Notes under the pieces: model-generated
Seen by the model: the letters and a program-made list of their open reading frames with translations, nothing else
The model's database searches: none
What the model was told of the DNA's origin: nothing
NCBI RefSeq assembly: GCF_019048845.1
Contig: NZ_CP077425.1
Location: 806,001 to 870,000 of the forward strand
Reading direction: 5' to 3'
Origin: Vibrio mimicus
Lineage (GTDB): Bacteria; Pseudomonadota; Gammaproteobacteria; Enterobacterales; Vibrionaceae
DNA: 64,000 nt
Made by a program: the position numbers and the translations under genes
Shown: positions 18,813 to 28,046 of the stretch, in pieces
How the letters are laid out: each line of letters starts with the position of its first letter
Numbering within the stretch: the first letter of the stretch is position 1

Positions 18813-18999
18813 ATAGCTTCTCCACGAAAGGTTGTGCTTTGATAGAGGAATTGTAGTGAGGCCATGAAGAAATGAGCAGCTGGCGAAACTGAGGCTCATA
18901 TTCGAGAAATTTGAATAATTGGGTAGTGGTGTGCAAGTGAACTTGTGATAAGCCGCTAAACTCAATAGCAAGAAATTGTGCACGAATGGGAGGGATTGG

Positions 19000-19281
19000 A
19001 TGGCTATTCTACCTAAGCATACTGATCGATATTCCAACTACGATCCTAGTCAAGATCTGACGAAGGAACAGCTACGCCGCTTTACGCAAGCGGCGAATAG
19101 GGCACAACACAAGCGAGAAGAAATACAGGAAATGGACACGAGTTTTGTAGGGTTTGCCAAACGCGCAGCACTAAAACCTGTGGTAAAACCTAAGCCGGAT
19201 AGCCCCAATACGGTTCGCTACGCGATTTGGATGTCGGTGTTTGGCATCGTGTGTTTGTGGATCATGTATATGCTTGGTTAA
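19000..19281 (+). CDS. Small tail-anchored hypothetical protein
   Basis: The 93-residue protein has a polar, charged N-terminal two-thirds (DLTKEQLRRFTQAANRAQ) and one C-terminal membrane helix (YAIWMSVFGIVCLWIMYML). This layout suggests a tail anchor in the inner membrane with a cytoplasmic body. GGGAGGGA lies just before the ATG at 19000, which supports translation. It ends 9 bases before the converging GGDEF gene. I do not recognise the family. Confidence 0.65.
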   Translation: MAILPKHTDRYSNYDPSQDLTKEQLRRFTQAANRAQHKREEIQEMDTSFVGFAKRAALKPVVKPKPDSPNTVRYAIWMSVFGIVCLWIMYMLG

Positions 19282-19290
19282 ACGTGAAAA

Positions 19291-20466
19291 CTAGTGAGCT
19301 TTTTTTAATAAGGTCACGTTAGGTGCTTCATCGGTTTCAATATCAAATGCTGTTTTAATTGGTGGTGGATAAGCGGCATCTTGGTAGTATCGATATTGGT
19401 TTTTACCACCATGTTTTGCGGCATACATGGCTTTGTCTGCGCAACGTGTTAATTCAAAAAGGGTGATGGCATCTTTAGGGTAAATCGCCACACCTATACT
19501 TACCGTCAAATGGTTCAGCAAATCGGTTTCCGGATAACGGTCAATGAATAAGTTTGAGATACGCTCAAGAATATGATCAAGATCGCGTAAGCTTTTTACC
19601 CCATAGAGCATTAATACAAACTCATCTCCGGCAAAGCGTGCAATGGAGTAATCGTGTTTGTTTGTTGCACGATCTTTATTACGCAGATTGTTCCGCAGAC
19701 GATGGGCAAAATGTTTTAACACCTGATCTCCCACATCGTGACCGTAATTATCATTAATGCGTTTGAAGTTATCGATATCGAGAAAAACCAAAGCGGTGAT
19801 CGTATCCTCGCCCTGTTGTTCTTTGAGCTTTTCATTTGCCCAACTTTCAAAGCTCCACCGATTGGCTAGGCCTGTGAGTGGGTCGAGGTAAGCCAGTTCT
19901 TCAATGCCTTCTTGGTATAAGGTATGTATATAGTTGATTGCTCGTGAGAAAAAGTATGAGGCTGTATTACTGATGATGGTTAACGCAAACAAGCTAAGTA
20001 AAAAGTAGCTATGTTCAACATGTGTCGGACCAGCTTGATAATGGTGGAATACGATAGTGGCAGTCATTGCCAAGCAAATCATGGCACTGTACACCACTCC
20101 CATTTTAAAGGAGTTGATCATGATTAATGTGCAGATAAGCGGGTACAGCCATAAAAGCTGGCGGAAATCACTGTCACTATTGCTAACGATAGCTACGGAG
20201 AAAGTAAGTAGTATTAAAGAGAGAATTAAATCTGCTTGAGTATGGAATTGGCGATGGCGGATCAGTGTCACCAAATTCAATAGTGTGACGATACCGCTCA
20301 AAAAAAGTAGAGTGCTGAGCAGGAACTGGTCATGAAAATAATCATAGAAAGCCAATACAAAAAATATCGTTGTAGCGACCCCAGAGCTTATCAAGACAAT
20401 GTGCTGCTTACGGGCAAAGCGCATCTCCGTCATCTCTTTTAATTGGTTGCCGGCAAAGGTATCCAT
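19291..20466 (-). CDS. Membrane diguanylate cyclase with AGDEF active site (VCA0965-like)
   Basis: The 391-residue protein has six or so membrane helices over residues 20-180, then a GGDEF domain starting at DPLTGLANRWSFESW. The active-site loop reads AGDEF rather than GGDEF. From memory, V. cholerae VCA0965 has the same AGDEF loop and was reported to make c-di-GMP, so the enzyme is probably active. The residues where an inhibitory RxxD site would lie (before the loop) do not match RxxD; a short insertion (RNKDRATNKHDYSIARF) is present. Product feedback inhibition is therefore unlikely. The membrane part resembles no ligand-binding domain I know. Confidence 0.9.
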   Translation of the reverse strand: MDTFAGNQLKEMTEMRFARKQHIVLISSGVATTIFFVLAFYDYFHDQFLLSTLLFLSGIVTLLNLVTLIRHRQFHTQADLILSLILLTFSVAIVSNSDSDFRQLLWLYPLICTLIMINSFKMGVVYSAMICLAMTATIVFHHYQAGPTHVEHSYFLLSLFALTIISNTASYFFSRAINYIHTLYQEGIEELAYLDPLTGLANRWSFESWANEKLKEQQGEDTITALVFLDIDNFKRINDNYGHDVGDQVLKHFAHRLRNNLRNKDRATNKHDYSIARFAGDEFVLMLYGVKSLRDLDHILERISNLFIDRYPETDLLNHLTVSIGVAIYPKDAITLFELTRCADKAMYAAKHGGKNQYRYYQDAAYPPPIKTAFDIETDEAPNVTLLKKAH

Positions 20467-20655
20467 TCCATATTCGACCTATTTTGTGAAGTTAGCTAAA
20501 GTTTAGATGAAATTGCTTTATTTGAAGTTTAAAAACAACGAAATAGTGTGATGGTTCCGAGCTTTCTTATATGCAATTAATTTGTATGTCATTAATTTAG
20601 ATGATGTGACTCGATATTAAGCGAGAAGCTACTCGTACTTAAGTCGTAATTTCTT

Positions 20656-21540
20656 CTACTGAAACTCATTACTTAACCAGTTTCTTAATTTTAATACGGC
20701 TTCAGAACGCAATTTATCGGCACGGCAAGCAAAATAATAACCTTGGTCAGGATGCGTCACTTTAAGGCCAATTTCTTTTAAGATGCCACTTTCCACTTCT
20801 TGTTTAACAAATAAGCGATGAGTTACAAATAAACCCAAGCCACTGAGTGTGGCTTGCAGCGCTTGTGCTGATGCCGCAAATGAGAGGTTACGTTGCTGTG
20901 TCGGTGGTGTGACATGGTTGGCTTGGCTCCAAATCTCCCAGTCATTCTGACGGCGAGGGTTACTTGCATAGATGGCGGGAAGTTCGGCTAAAGCTTGTTG
21001 AGGGGTGATGTTTGGCGAAATGACAGAGTGACTTGCCACCATGACCAATTCATCATCTGCGAGTTTTTCACAGTAATAGTCTTGCCAATCAAGTAATTGG
21101 CCGTGAATTAATGCCACATCTACACCTTGTTCTTCTAAAGAAAATGTTCCGGTTAATGTTGAAATTCGAACATCGACTTCAGGAGCAAAGATTTGAAAAC
21201 TACTCACGCGTGGTATCCACCAGTGTAGTGCCAAGGAGTTGATCATGTTGAGGGTAACACGGTTGGTGTATGCGGGTTTTAATAATGACTCGGTTGCTTC
21301 AACAATTTGCTCTAAAGCCGGAGCGACTTTTTGGTAGTAGCGCTTGCCCGCACTATTAAGTACAACTTGACGACCAACACGGTGAAAAAGCGGCTGGCCT
21401 AATTGCGATTCTAAGGATTTAATCGCTTGACTGATCGCGGAATGGCTGACATTGAGCGCTTCTGCAGCAAGCGTCATGCTGCCTGTTTCTGCAACAGCAA
21501 CGAAAGAGTAGAGTGATTTCAGCGGAGCCAGTTTTCGCAT
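20656..21540 (-). CDS. LysR-family regulator (GcvA-like), divergent from DMT permease
   Basis: The 294-residue protein starts with the LysR helix-turn-helix (MRKLAPLKSLYSFVAVAETG, AISQAIKSLESQLGQPLFHR) and continues into a type 2 periplasmic-fold effector domain. The N-terminus is of the GcvA subgroup. It faces a DMT permease gene across 100 bases, which is the usual layout for a regulator and its transport target. The effector is unknown. Confidence 0.87.
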   Translation of the reverse strand: MRKLAPLKSLYSFVAVAETGSMTLAAEALNVSHSAISQAIKSLESQLGQPLFHRVGRQVVLNSAGKRYYQKVAPALEQIVEATESLLKPAYTNRVTLNMINSLALHWWIPRVSSFQIFAPEVDVRISTLTGTFSLEEQGVDVALIHGQLLDWQDYYCEKLADDELVMVASHSVISPNITPQQALAELPAIYASNPRRQNDWEIWSQANHVTPPTQQRNLSFAASAQALQATLSGLGLFVTHRLFVKQEVESGILKEIGLKVTHPDQGYYFACRADKLRSEAVLKLRNWLSNEFQ

Positions 21541-21640
21541 ACTAATTCCTGTAAGTTTTACTAACAGATTCGGTCAATATTACTCGTTATTTTTTATCCC
21601 GTCATCGACTTAAAATCGGGGTAGGTGAAAGGAGAGTTGT

Positions 21641-22564
21641 ATGCCAAATCATTTATCCCCTGTGTTGTTTATGCTGTTATCGACTTTTAGTTTGTCGCTC
21701 ACGGGGTTATTAAGTAAATACCTTGCTCAGATCATGCCCATCGCCTATCTGGGTTTCTTACGTTTTATTATTCCAGCGCTTTTTTTATTCATCGTCATGA
21801 AATTGACTTATTTTCGCTGGCCTCAACCCTCTATGCGTTTTCCTTTACTGATCCGTTCGATTTGCATAGCAGGTAGCCAACTATGTTTTATCTATTCACT
21901 GCAATCGCTCTCATTAGTTGAAAGTGTAGTGTTATTTAGTACAGGGCCACTTTTTATTCCTTTATTGGAAAAATTGCTATGGGGTGGGCGGTTGGCTTGG
22001 CTCACTGTCGTGAGCGTGTGCGTGATATTTGCGGGTGTTATCATGTTGGCGGGAAATACCGGAAGTTTTGCTTGGCGCCCAGAATTGTTGGCTGGGCTAG
22101 GGGCTGGTTTATTTAATGCTGGATCGCAACTCAGCCTGTATCGTGCAGCTAAAAGTGATATGCGTTCGATAGAAATTCATGGTTGGACATTCTTGGTGGC
22201 GGCGGTACTGCTCAGTCCGCTTGTCGTGGTGATACCTTTAGAAGGCGATCTGTTTTCAGAACTGGGTATGAGTTGGGATAAACAGGGAGCCATGACTCTA
22301 GGGGCATTATTATTGGCATCGATGTTGGTCGTGAATACGCAAGTATTTCGAGCAAAAGCGTATCGGCTTGCACAATCAGGCTCCCAGCTCGCTCCTCTGA
22401 TCTTTACCAGTCTTTTGTTTAGTGCTCTGTGGCAAGTGCTGTTTTTTAACGTGGAATACCAATTTTCCCAAAAACTAGGATTGGCTTTGATTATCGTGGC
22501 AACCGTGGTTAATGGTTTTTGGCCCCGCTTAGCTGAGTGGAAAGCGAGGCTTAAAGCGGTCTAA
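21641..22564 (+). CDS. EamA/DMT-family permease
   Basis: The 307-residue protein has about ten hydrophobic helices arranged as two EamA repeats (first from residue 7, second from about residue 150). SLSLVESVVLFSTGPLFIPL and the preceding helix are typical. Members export amino acids, metabolites or drugs; the substrate is not evident. GAAAGGAGAG precedes the ATG. The LysR gene is divergent, and the DUF3541-like gene converges with a 4-base overlap of the stops. Confidence 0.85.
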   Translation: MPNHLSPVLFMLLSTFSLSLTGLLSKYLAQIMPIAYLGFLRFIIPALFLFIVMKLTYFRWPQPSMRFPLLIRSICIAGSQLCFIYSLQSLSLVESVVLFSTGPLFIPLLEKLLWGGRLAWLTVVSVCVIFAGVIMLAGNTGSFAWRPELLAGLGAGLFNAGSQLSLYRAAKSDMRSIEIHGWTFLVAAVLLSPLVVVIPLEGDLFSELGMSWDKQGAMTLGALLLASMLVVNTQVFRAKAYRLAQSGSQLAPLIFTSLLFSALWQVLFFNVEYQFSQKLGLALIIVATVVNGFWPRLAEWKARLKAV

Positions 22565-23769
22565 TTGATGGTAGTGTTCACTATGCTTTCTTTTTTGATT
22601 AATCCATAAGGCAGACTGACAAACACATTCGGATGGGTGCTGATTTTGGGAGCAGAATTGGTTGAATTCCAATCCAATAGCATGATGGCTAATACGTTGC
22701 GATGCTCGCCGAGAGATAGGTCGAAATCGCCAGTGGTGGAGGGGATCATTCCGTGTTGCGTATCTACTTGGGTTTGAATAAATTGACGAGATTTGAGTAC
22801 CACAGGATCATTTTCAAGCCCAGCAAGTAGGAATGAAATTCCCACTTCAGCAACAATGTCTGGTTTAGCGCGTTGTAAAATGGTGTCTATGTTGGTGCGG
22901 AAATAGTCGTAGATCCACTGGTGCTGTGGTTCGCTGACAAGATGTTGATAATATTCTGAGTCAGCAAAGATAATGTGAGTCATACCGTACAGTTTATTAC
23001 CATATTGTTGATCGTTGAGCTGTGCATCTTGTTGGTCAGGGTAAGTACGTTGGAAGGCTTGGATAAAAGGGTCGATAACATCTTGTTCACCGAGTTGACG
23101 CAGCCAATAGGCCTGATTAGCCAGTTGTGCCGCCCACGCTTCAATCATCGCGCTATCGGTCATGTAGCGCGTAAAGTCATAACGCCGTAGAATGAGACGC
23201 AGCTTTTCATCCTCTTTATGTTTCAGTCCATACTCGTTAGCTCGTGCCATTGAACCTAAAAGCGCACTCCCTAAATAGAGATATTCAGGCATCGTTTGGG
23301 TGGCGGATAAGCGGCGCTGAGTACGTTCATCTTGGCTTTGCTGATAACTTTTCAGGCGTTTTAGTGAGTAACGTTTAATTTGCTCCGGAGTATGCACTTC
23401 AGCCGCAAAATAATTAAGTTGGCTAGCAATTCTGGATAAATCACTACCAATCGCAGCGGCGTATTTATCATCCAAAGTTTGGCGGTACATACGCAGTGCA
23501 TAGTGACCTTCTTTATAGCTTGGCAAAGTATACAGTTGCGTTTCGTAAGTTTTTCGAATTTGGTCTGCGGTGTTGCGAAACGTTGGTCGAGCAACTGCTT
23601 TTAGCGCTTTATCGCGAATTTGTTTGTGTTGTGCGCTTATGTTGGTGGCGCTGCTTTCAGATTGTGCCGGGCTATTCACTCCTCCTGTTTGCGCATAGCT
23701 ATGGAGTGTGAGTATCAACGCTGTGATAAGACTCGCGCCAATCACGATATTTTTCTTGTTCATTATCAT
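22561..23769 (-). CDS. Exported DUF3541-like protein
   Basis: The 402-residue protein has a signal peptide (KKNIVIGASLITALILTLHS, cleavage probably after SYAQ near residue 27). The rest is helical and polar with repeated Tyr/Arg-rich helices. I associate it with DUF3541, a Vibrio family without known function. No catalytic motif is seen. It is probably periplasmic. Its end overlaps the DMT permease stop by 4 bases in convergent orientation. Confidence 0.7.
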   Translation of the reverse strand: MIMNKKNIVIGASLITALILTLHSYAQTGGVNSPAQSESSATNISAQHKQIRDKALKAVARPTFRNTADQIRKTYETQLYTLPSYKEGHYALRMYRQTLDDKYAAAIGSDLSRIASQLNYFAAEVHTPEQIKRYSLKRLKSYQQSQDERTQRRLSATQTMPEYLYLGSALLGSMARANEYGLKHKEDEKLRLILRRYDFTRYMTDSAMIEAWAAQLANQAYWLRQLGEQDVIDPFIQAFQRTYPDQQDAQLNDQQYGNKLYGMTHIIFADSEYYQHLVSEPQHQWIYDYFRTNIDTILQRAKPDIVAEVGISFLLAGLENDPVVLKSRQFIQTQVDTQHGMIPSTTGDFDLSLGEHRNVLAIMLLDWNSTNSAPKISTHPNVFVSLPYGLIKKESIVNTTIN

Positions 23770-23917
23770 GCTATCCAGTTAATCGAATTGTTCGCTTTTA
23801 AACCAGAAACTTTAATGGAACGATGAAGTATCGGTGTGAGTGTCTTGTTAATGATTTGTCAAAATTGTCTGTTGAGTCTGACCTTATGTGACAATTCGAT
23901 ATAGCAGAATTATCGAT

Positions 23918-24529
23918 TTAAAATAAAATCTGCCGAAATGTGAGATTAATTCGCGCCTGTTTGGTTTGACGTGTTTTGGGAATAGCATGTTGCCAATGCT
24001 GCTGTGTCGTACCAGCCATGATCAGCAGATCACCATGGCCTAATTCACATACCACTTTCCTATCGTGGTCGTTGTAGTGGCGTAGGATAAAGCGACGACT
24101 TTCACCAAGAGAGAGTGAGGCAATAATAGGATGATGGCCTAACTCCGGTTCGTTATCTTGATGCCAACCCATAGAGTCTTGGCCATCACGATAAAGATTC
24201 GCTAATACGGAATTGAATGTGGTTTGCGCAACCTGTTCACATTCCGTCCTTAATTTTGCTAGTAGTGGAGGGAATGGTTCGGGAGAGAGTTGCAGCCCAG
24301 AGTATCGGTAGCCTAACTCGCCATACCAAGCGGTCAGCCTTGGCTGTAGGACACTTTTGCCAAATAGGCGAATGCTTTTTTGCTGCCAATTCAACTCTGC
24401 TTGCAATTGTTCGAAAGAGTGATTCGCTTGGTGATGAGAAAGAAATTGTGGAAACCAATAAAGTAGACCGTCAACTAGAGCGACTTCCCCTTTCTGCGAA
24501 TGGTTGTTCAAAATAACTGTTTTAATCAT
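23918..24529 (-). CDS. AlkB-like 2-oxoglutarate/Fe(II) dioxygenase
   Basis: This 203-residue enzyme matches the AlkB superfamily that removes alkyl groups from DNA or RNA bases by oxidation. The HxD pair is WHQDNE near residue 125, the distal His is in HWQHAIPK near 181, and the 2OG-binding Arg residues are in ARINLTFRQ at the C-terminus. The PRLTAWYGELGYRYSG segment with the Tyr-rich loop resembles the ALKBH2/3 branch more than E. coli AlkB. No ada gene is adjacent in this window. Confidence 0.9.
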   Translation of the reverse strand: MIKTVILNNHSQKGEVALVDGLLYWFPQFLSHHQANHSFEQLQAELNWQQKSIRLFGKSVLQPRLTAWYGELGYRYSGLQLSPEPFPPLLAKLRTECEQVAQTTFNSVLANLYRDGQDSMGWHQDNEPELGHHPIIASLSLGESRRFILRHYNDHDRKVVCELGHGDLLIMAGTTQQHWQHAIPKTRQTKQARINLTFRQILF

Positions 24530-24681
24530 GGGTTATATTTACAAACTTATAATCAAATGGTTTATTTATTGTACATTTGAGTTACTCTAGTGAAAAATTC
24601 ACACCTTTTATTCACTCGCTCCCTCTTTTTACTTGATAACTCCGCTTTGCGGGCCACAACAGCAAAATAGGGTTCGTTTTC

Positions 24682-24703
24682 GAATGAATCACATGATTCA
24701 TTC
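24682..24703. promoter_or_regulatory. Perfect 22-base palindrome before the GGDEF gene
   Basis: GAATGAATCA and TGATTCATTC are exact inverted copies around CA, ending 44 bases before the GGDEF start. The position fits an operator at the promoter. The binding protein is unknown. Confidence 0.45.
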
Positions 24704-24747
24704 AGTGACCAATACACAATAGTCAATAATCACGCAGAGGGTTGAGG

Positions 24748-26121
24748 ATGGGGTTAGCCTCTCACAAAAATTGGTATATCTCTGTTTTTTTTCTAACGCT
24801 ACTCTTTATTGGTGTTGGCGTGGTTGAAGCGCTTCATGTTAGTCAGACCCGAGTTTTGCAAAATGACCTTCGTCAACACACTAAAGAAGAGTTATCGGCT
24901 GTCCGATTTCAACTTGAAGCGGAAGTGTTAGCGGATATTTATGCTGTAAAAAGCCTAACCACTTTGCTGACGCTAGATCCAGAGCTCAACCTTTTCCGAT
25001 GGGAAGAGCTCTCTGCGGCGGTGGTTAGAAATAGCGCGCATTTGCGCTCGCTCGCTATCGCTCCAAATGATGTCGTGGTGTTTAGCTATCCACGCCCACA
25101 AACCAATGCCTTGGTAGGATTAGACTACCGTACCGTTCCGCAACAGTGGAAATCCATAAAAAAAGCACGTGAAGCCAAACAAACATTTGTTTCTGGCCCT
25201 GTGGATCTTGTGCAAGGTGGTCGTGCGCTAGTGATTCGGGAACCCATTTTTTCCGATCCTCCGAATAATACCCATTATTGGGGGGTATTGAGTGTGGTGA
25301 TGGATTTAGATTCATTGCTTTCCAGAACGCATCTTAGTGGGGTTAGTGATCAGGTCCAAGTCGCCATACGTGGGCAAGATAGCCAGGGCAGCGAGGGAGA
25401 TGTATTTTTTGGGGATCCTCAAATTTTTGATCGGGCCTTTGCCAAAGAAATGGTCTACTTTCCTTATGGGCACTGGCAGATAGCGATTGCTGAACAAAAG
25501 AATTTTCTGAATCTTTTACCGTGGTACACAAGAAATTTAGTACGACTGCTCGGATATTCGGTTTTATTGTTACTGATTGCTGGATTTGGGATTATCGTTA
25601 GGCTCTACAAATTGGCAGAGGAGCGTTCTTTACACGACCCCTTAACACACTTACCAAACCGCCGTTATTTCATTTACACCATTGAAAACTACTTTGAAAA
25701 TGCTAAACGCACAGGGCGTGAGGGTAATTTCGCATTACTCAATATCGACATTGATCGATTTAAAGCCATCAATGATTCTTATGGACATGTGGCTGGAGAT
25801 AAAGTGCTAGTGGCGTGTGCTGAACGGATTAAATCGAGTTTACGGGTGTCTGATCTCGTGGCTCGAATTGGTGGTGATGAGTTTCTGATATTAATTCCTC
25901 GCGTCCATCGAGAGCAGGATGTTCATAAAATCAGTGAAACGATTTCAAAATCGATCTCTGAAACCCCAGTGGTTTATGAAGATTCATTAATTCATATCCA
26001 TGTCAGTATCGGTTACGTTATGTATGACAAGGCATTTTATGATCCTGATGAAATGTTCAAACAAGCTGATGAACGTATGTATGCGGCAAAACGCAGACAG
26101 AATCCCCTTTATCAATTTTAA
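24748..26121 (+). CDS. Membrane sensor diguanylate cyclase (CHASE-like + GGDEF)
   Basis: The 457-residue protein has a membrane helix near residues 8-30, a periplasmic domain of about 220 residues, a second helix near 265-285 and a GGDEF domain beginning at DPLTHLPNRRYF. The periplasmic part (HYWGVLSVVMDLDSLL) resembles CHASE sensors. The active loop is GGDEF and an intact inhibitory site RVSD lies five residues before it, so both synthesis and product inhibition are expected. The ATG at 24748 follows GAGG. A 22-base palindrome lies upstream. Two LuxO boxes of the downstream Qrr gene begin 2 bases after its stop. Confidence 0.92.
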   Translation: MGLASHKNWYISVFFLTLLFIGVGVVEALHVSQTRVLQNDLRQHTKEELSAVRFQLEAEVLADIYAVKSLTTLLTLDPELNLFRWEELSAAVVRNSAHLRSLAIAPNDVVVFSYPRPQTNALVGLDYRTVPQQWKSIKKAREAKQTFVSGPVDLVQGGRALVIREPIFSDPPNNTHYWGVLSVVMDLDSLLSRTHLSGVSDQVQVAIRGQDSQGSEGDVFFGDPQIFDRAFAKEMVYFPYGHWQIAIAEQKNFLNLLPWYTRNLVRLLGYSVLLLLIAGFGIIVRLYKLAEERSLHDPLTHLPNRRYFIYTIENYFENAKRTGREGNFALLNIDIDRFKAINDSYGHVAGDKVLVACAERIKSSLRVSDLVARIGGDEFLILIPRVHREQDVHKISETISKSISETPVVYEDSLIHIHVSIGYVMYDKAFYDPDEMFKQADERMYAAKRRQNPLYQF

Positions 26122-26122
26122 A

Positions 26123-26135
26123 TTGCAAAATGCAA
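26123..26135 (+). promoter_or_regulatory. LuxO box 1
   Basis: TTGCAAAATGCAA matches the LuxO consensus TTGCA-W3-TGCAA exactly. It lies about 130 bases upstream of the sigma-54 promoter of Qrr, at a normal enhancer distance. Confidence 0.85.
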
Positions 26136-26143
26136 AACACAGA

Positions 26144-26156
26144 TCGCATTTTGCAA
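26144..26156 (+). promoter_or_regulatory. LuxO box 2
   Basis: TCGCATTTTGCAA matches TTGCA-W3-TGCAA with one mismatch. It lies 21 bases after box 1 (start to start), so the two sites are on about the same face of the helix. Confidence 0.75.
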
Positions 26157-26249
26157 TGCCCATTGCATTTCGTCAGTTGGTTATGAGTCCTGCTGCAATG
26201 AAACTGTTCGTTATTTATACGTTTTGATGTAAAAAAACCATTCTAAAAG

Positions 26250-26266
26250 TTGGCACGCAATCTGCA
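26250..26266 (+). promoter_or_regulatory. Sigma-54 promoter of Qrr
   Basis: TTGGCACGCAATCTGCA has the GG of the -24 element and the GC of the -12 element 10 bases apart, with one deviation from TGGCAC-N5-TTGC. It sets the Qrr start at about 26277, exactly where the conserved RNA begins. Confidence 0.88.
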
Positions 26267-26276
26267 TTACTTATAT

Positions 26277-26383
26277 TGACCCTTCTAAGCCGAGGGTCAC
26301 CTAGCCAACTGACGTTGTTAGTGAACACCATTGTTCACACTTATAGACGGCCAATCACACTTCTTGTGGTTGGCCTTTTTTTT
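26277..26383 (+). ncRNA. qrr: Qrr quorum-regulatory small RNA
   Basis: The RNA of about 107 bases contains the conserved Qrr core CCTAGCCAACTGACGTTGTT at 26300-26319. The 5' stem is TGACCCTTCTAAGCCGAGGGTCA. The 3' end is a terminator hairpin, GGCCAATCACA paired with TGTGGTTGGCC, followed by eight T. Qrr RNAs act with Hfq: at low cell density LuxO-P and sigma-54 activate them, and they repress hapR/luxR and activate aphA and a GGDEF gene. Promoter and LuxO boxes are present upstream. Which of the Qrr copies of V. cholerae this is cannot be told here. The converging XRE gene ends inside the T-run. Confidence 0.96.
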
Positions 26384-27899
26384 ATTCGCCACATTCTCCA
26401 TAGCATCTTGGCTTTCGTGGGCAAGCTGCGCCACGTGAGCAAATCAATCTCGCTTCATTCTCGATACCCCGTTCAACCCAGTTGATATTGAGGATTTTGG
26501 CTATTGTGCGTAAATCGCGTTTGATGGGAGCCGGAATTGCAGTGGTTCCTCCTCTCTGCACACAACTCATTTTAAGCTCTTGAGCAATAGCGAGGGCATC
26601 CCCCCCTTGAGCATTAATCGCAGGATTAAGGTCGATGCCCGCACACAAGACACGGTTGTTGCCAGCAGGATCAACAACGTTGAGTGATTCGCAGCAGTAA
26701 ATGCGAGGCTCGTCGCCCACGGTTAAAATGGATATCTGTGCCGAGCTACCATTTTGAGGTTGTGAAAGACGCCGAAAAACAGCCCAATGCTGGCAAGGGT
26801 CATTCACTTTACGCATATTTCCCCAAGGAAGTGGAATACCGTTACCACGATAGACAGCTTTAAGTTTCCCTTCGCCATAAGCATCAAAATAGTGCCAGTG
26901 CGGATAGGGTGAAACCACGGTCATACGGCGCATCGCAACGGAAGGTGAAACACCGGCTTTTTGATGCACACTGATCTCATACCCATTGCGATCCAATAAT
27001 TGTCGAAACGGGACTTTCGGGCACAGTAACGCGCCAGCAAAAAAGCTCGATTCAAAGTCTCGCCACGCTTGCAGAATGTCTTGTGAGTTCAATTCAGAAG
27101 AAGGCGAAGTATCCACCATTTCATCCCAGCCTTGAGTGTGACCAATAGATAACACGCTCTTCAGGCCGTCTTTGTTGTGCAGCACATTGTGGCCAATGTA
27201 GACCGCAAGATCGTATTTCAGCCGAGTGGGGTAGTCGCGCAAAATTTCGTTGAGATAAATACGACCTGGTGGTTCAAAAAAAGAGGTCACTAACTGTTTG
27301 GCACTCATGCCGAGTTCATCGGTGACATCATGTGGGGTGCGTTTTACCCAGCGAATGTCCAACCCAAGGCTCTTTGCAATATCCATTAAATCGGTGACCG
27401 ACAAGTTGAGACGTTTCAACCCAACTTCTTCTGCGGCACGCTCGAGATCTGGGAAGTGGTTTTGTAAGCTTTCTTGGTGGGCTCGGATCAAAAGATGAGC
27501 AAACTGACGACCAGTGATCCCTGTTTGCGAGAGCATCTCAGGAATCGCGATCTGTAGAATATCGTTAGAAAAGAGGAAGCTCGGTTCGAGAGCCATACCG
27601 CTGATGCCGCCTCGGTTACCTTTTTCTGGCGTGATATCCACCTGCTCAGGTTCATCATCCAAAAACCAAATAGGATCTTTCTGAAAAACTTCAGCGATCA
27701 CCTCTAACATCTCTACACTCGGTACGCGTTTACCACGTTCAATCATAGAAAGATAAGAAACAGAGGGCGCATATTCTGGGCTTACACGAATGCAGCGAGC
27801 TGAAAGATCCTCCATCGTTAAGTGGTTTCTTTTCCTAAGGTTTCTGACTTTTGTTCCCAAAAAATGGGATTGGCGAACTAAGCTTTTAGACACACTCAT
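26382..27899 (-). CDS. XRE-family regulator of RamB/PrpR (ScfR) type, DUF3612
   Basis: The 505-residue protein has an N-terminal HTH (LGTKVRNLRKRNHLTMEDLS, YLSMIERGKRVPSVEMLEVI), a middle region resembling the IrrE/ImmA part of short-chain acyl-CoA regulators, and a C-terminal cysteine cluster (CSRGAACPRKPRCYGEC). RamB and PrpR of actinobacteria share this order, bind acyl-CoA or an Fe-S cluster, and control the glyoxylate or methylcitrate pathways. The metal-type motif HNVLHNKDG is degenerate. It is divergent from a malate-synthase-G-like gene. Control of that gene in response to an acyl-CoA is inferred. Its 3' end abuts Qrr. Confidence 0.8.
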   Translation of the reverse strand: MSVSKSLVRQSHFLGTKVRNLRKRNHLTMEDLSARCIRVSPEYAPSVSYLSMIERGKRVPSVEMLEVIAEVFQKDPIWFLDDEPEQVDITPEKGNRGGISGMALEPSFLFSNDILQIAIPEMLSQTGITGRQFAHLLIRAHQESLQNHFPDLERAAEEVGLKRLNLSVTDLMDIAKSLGLDIRWVKRTPHDVTDELGMSAKQLVTSFFEPPGRIYLNEILRDYPTRLKYDLAVYIGHNVLHNKDGLKSVLSIGHTQGWDEMVDTSPSSELNSQDILQAWRDFESSFFAGALLCPKVPFRQLLDRNGYEISVHQKAGVSPSVAMRRMTVVSPYPHWHYFDAYGEGKLKAVYRGNGIPLPWGNMRKVNDPCQHWAVFRRLSQPQNGSSAQISILTVGDEPRIYCCESLNVVDPAGNNRVLCAGIDLNPAINAQGGDALAIAQELKMSCVQRGGTTAIPAPIKRDLRTIAKILNINWVERGIENEARLICSRGAACPRKPRCYGECGE

Positions 27900-28046
27900 T
27901 TTGTAAAATTCACATTGTAAAATTTTTGTTGTGAAATTGTAGTCAATAATCCGCTAGTCTACCAAGTAAGCGAAGTCACAAATCCGGTGAAAAAACGCCA
28001 GTGTCTTTGTGGAGTACAATCATTTGATCTGGACGAGGGAACGACG

